From the NCBI GenBank assembly GCA_019752115.1, contig JAIEMN010000022.1, positions 124,001-188,000 on the forward strand: a stretch of 64,000 bases of DNA. Reading direction: 5' to 3'. Below are positions 63,124 to 64,000 of the stretch, one piece after another. The notes beneath the pieces were generated by a model that was not told the origin of the DNA, made no database searches, and saw only the letters and a list, made by a program, of their open reading frames with translations. Every line of letters begins with the position of its first letter. Positions within the stretch are counted from its first letter, which is position 1. The stretch is from Gemmatimonadaceae bacterium. Lineage in GTDB: Bacteria > Gemmatimonadota > Gemmatimonadetes > Gemmatimonadales > Gemmatimonadaceae. A program made the translations under genes and the position numbers.

Positions 63124-63785
63124 TCGGGCACCGCCGATGTGGTGAAAGGGCGCATCGGTGTGCCGACGTCGGCGTCGCTGGCGGCAGGAGCCGCCGGCAA
63201 CGCGCCGAGTCCGCGCAGGAAGATGCGCACGTACGCTCGCAGGCTGTCGTCGACGGTCTGCGAGAACATTTCGGGCATGAGCTCGCGATGCATGGCATCG
63301 GAGAACAACGCCCCCATGAGCATGGTGACGGCCGCGGCGACCTCGGTGGGCGAGATCTGTTCGGGGCCGGCGATGAGCCCGTTGCGGCGCAGCTTGACGA
63401 CGTAGTCGCGAAGCGACGCCGCCGCGCTGTTGGGCCCCTGTGACGCACAGCTGGCGGCGTCGGGGCGTTCGAGCGCGTCGGACATCATCTGTTGCACCAG
63501 GGCGCGGCGGGACGCGACATGGACGTGCTGCGCCATCATCCAGCGCAGCAGTTCGGCCTCGGGATCGGCCGGGACTTCGGGGAAGGCGACCACCCCATCG
63601 AGGGCCGCCAGCTCCCGCATCATCGTATCCAGGAGGGCGTCCTTGGAGCCGAAGTGGCGGAAGAGGGTGACCTCGTTGACGCCCGCCTCTTCGGCGATGC
63701 GTCGCGTGGTGGCGCCCCGCCAGCCGTGCTGGGCGTAGACCACGGCGGCGGCGTGGAGAATGCGGTGTCGGAGATCGTCTACCAT
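63120..63785 (-). CDS. TetR/AcrR-family repressor of the efflux operon
   Basis: A 221-residue regulator. The helix-turn-helix region (about 8-50) has RILHAAAVVYAQHGWRGATTRRIAEEAGVN-type spacing and ends in the recognition helix VNEVTLFRHFGSKDAL. The C-terminal domain is not subclassified. It is the first gene of the pump operon, so it likely represses its own transcription; two identical-form dyads lie 15-50 bases before its start. Confidence 0.93.
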   Translation of the reverse strand: MVDDLRHRILHAAAVVYAQHGWRGATTRRIAEEAGVNEVTLFRHFGSKDALLDTMMRELAALDGVVAFPEVPADPEAELLRWMMAQHVHVASRRALVQQMMSDALERPDAASCASQGPNSAAASLRDYVVKLRRNGLIAGPEQISPTEVAAAVTMLMGALFSDAMHRELMPEMFSQTVDDSLRAYVRIFLRGLGALPAAPAASDADVGTPMRPFTTSAVPE

Positions 63786-63799
63786 GACCTGAGATTAAA

Positions 63800-63833
63800 G
63801 CAAGTGGTTACTTGCTCGCAAGTGGGTACTTGC
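63800..63833. promoter_or_regulatory. Two tandem TetR-type operators
   Basis: GCAAGT-N4-ACTTGC occurs at 63800-63815 (GGTT centre) and 63818-63833 (GGGT centre), an 18-base period. Both are perfect 6-4-6 dyads just upstream of the repressor start at 63785. They would block the promoter of the efflux operon and perhaps the divergent gene at the right edge. Confidence 0.75.
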
Positions 63834-63871
63834 TTCGGTTAACAACGGAAAGCGCCATAGCAAAGTTTCAG

Positions 63872-64000
63872 GTGCGCGCCATCGAGGGGGCGAGTAGACT
63901 CCGGCAGTCCTTCCCGGAGCCTCCTCTGACCGGATTTGCCGACCTCGCCCGCGCTGCGGCGGCCGCCCTCGAGGCGCGGCCGACGGTGCCGCTCGCCCTG
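63872..64000 (+). CDS. Possible start of a rightward gene (3' end off the window)
   Basis: From the GTG at 63872 a frame of 43 codons stays open to the right edge. The later part reads FADLARAAAAALEARPTVPLAL. No ribosome site is convincing at the GTG; a CTG at 63926 has GGAG upstream but is a rare start. It is divergent from the efflux operon. I do not recognise it, and it may be only a chance open frame. Confidence 0.3.
   Translation, partial: MRAIEGASRLRQSFPEPPLTGFADLARAAAAALEARPTVPLAL

Overview
The window is a high-GC, gene-dense stretch of bacterial chromosome. Signal peptides, lipoproteins, an RND/TolC efflux system and an outer-membrane barrel point to a diderm. The combination of a Tad pilus locus, large serine/threonine kinases, alanine/proline-rich exported proteins and many peptidases and hydrolases resembles Gemmatimonadota. 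That assignment is an inference from gene style only; there is no rRNA here to confirm it. I found no rRNA, tRNA, CRISPR array, transposase or phage gene. Most space between genes is short and holds hairpins or operator-like dyads.

Layout. 1-5005: a MOT1-type molybdate/sulfate permease cut by the left edge, a FAD oxidoreductase and a two-gene ABC exporter. 5006-15750: one long tad (Flp pilus) operon, flp1-flp2-cpaA-tadE-cpaB-cpaC-cpaE-cpaF-tadB-tadC-tadG, ending in a tail-anchored pseudokinase. A terminator and an AT-richer regulatory stretch with a 16-bp dyad precede it. 15784-30157: a continuous minus-strand run. Read from its 5' end it encodes signal peptidase I, an esterase, two membrane proteins and an M24 peptidase. 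It continues into a polyamine/membrane cluster (SPFH protein, AdoMet decarboxylase, two DUF4178 zinc-ribbon proteins, a 60-residue membrane protein, DUF350 protein, membrane-fused spermidine synthase, Tat-exported flavin oxidase). It ends with a GroES-like protein, a bacilliredoxin and an active Ser/Thr kinase. 30243-33954: a histone-H1-like/SWIB chromatin protein, an alpha/beta hydrolase, endonuclease IV and a His/Met-rich lipoprotein. 34034-41420: P5C dehydrogenase, a sulfatase, a CPBP protease fused to a lipoprotein-like domain divergent from a TetR regulator with an operator between them, a PhzF protein and a diguanylate cyclase. 41579-50269: glutamate synthase large subunit, a HEAT-repeat protein and an outer-membrane barrel protein. 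50409-57179: two M20 amidohydrolases, a CefD-like aminotransferase, an aromatic amino acid decarboxylase and a DedA protein, with unusual long hairpin repeats between them. 57275-63785: a TetR-controlled RND-adaptor-TolC efflux operon with two tandem operators upstream.

How the parts work together. The tad genes form a near-complete pilus machine: pilins, prepilin peptidase, secretin, ATPase, TadZ, inner-membrane platform and pseudopilins. The most unusual module is 18347-25317, where polyamine synthesis is packed with SPFH, DUF4178 and DUF350 membrane proteins. This resembles membrane-stress loci related to bacterial PspA systems, but no PspA gene is visible here. The efflux operon is self-contained, with repressor, three pump parts and operators.
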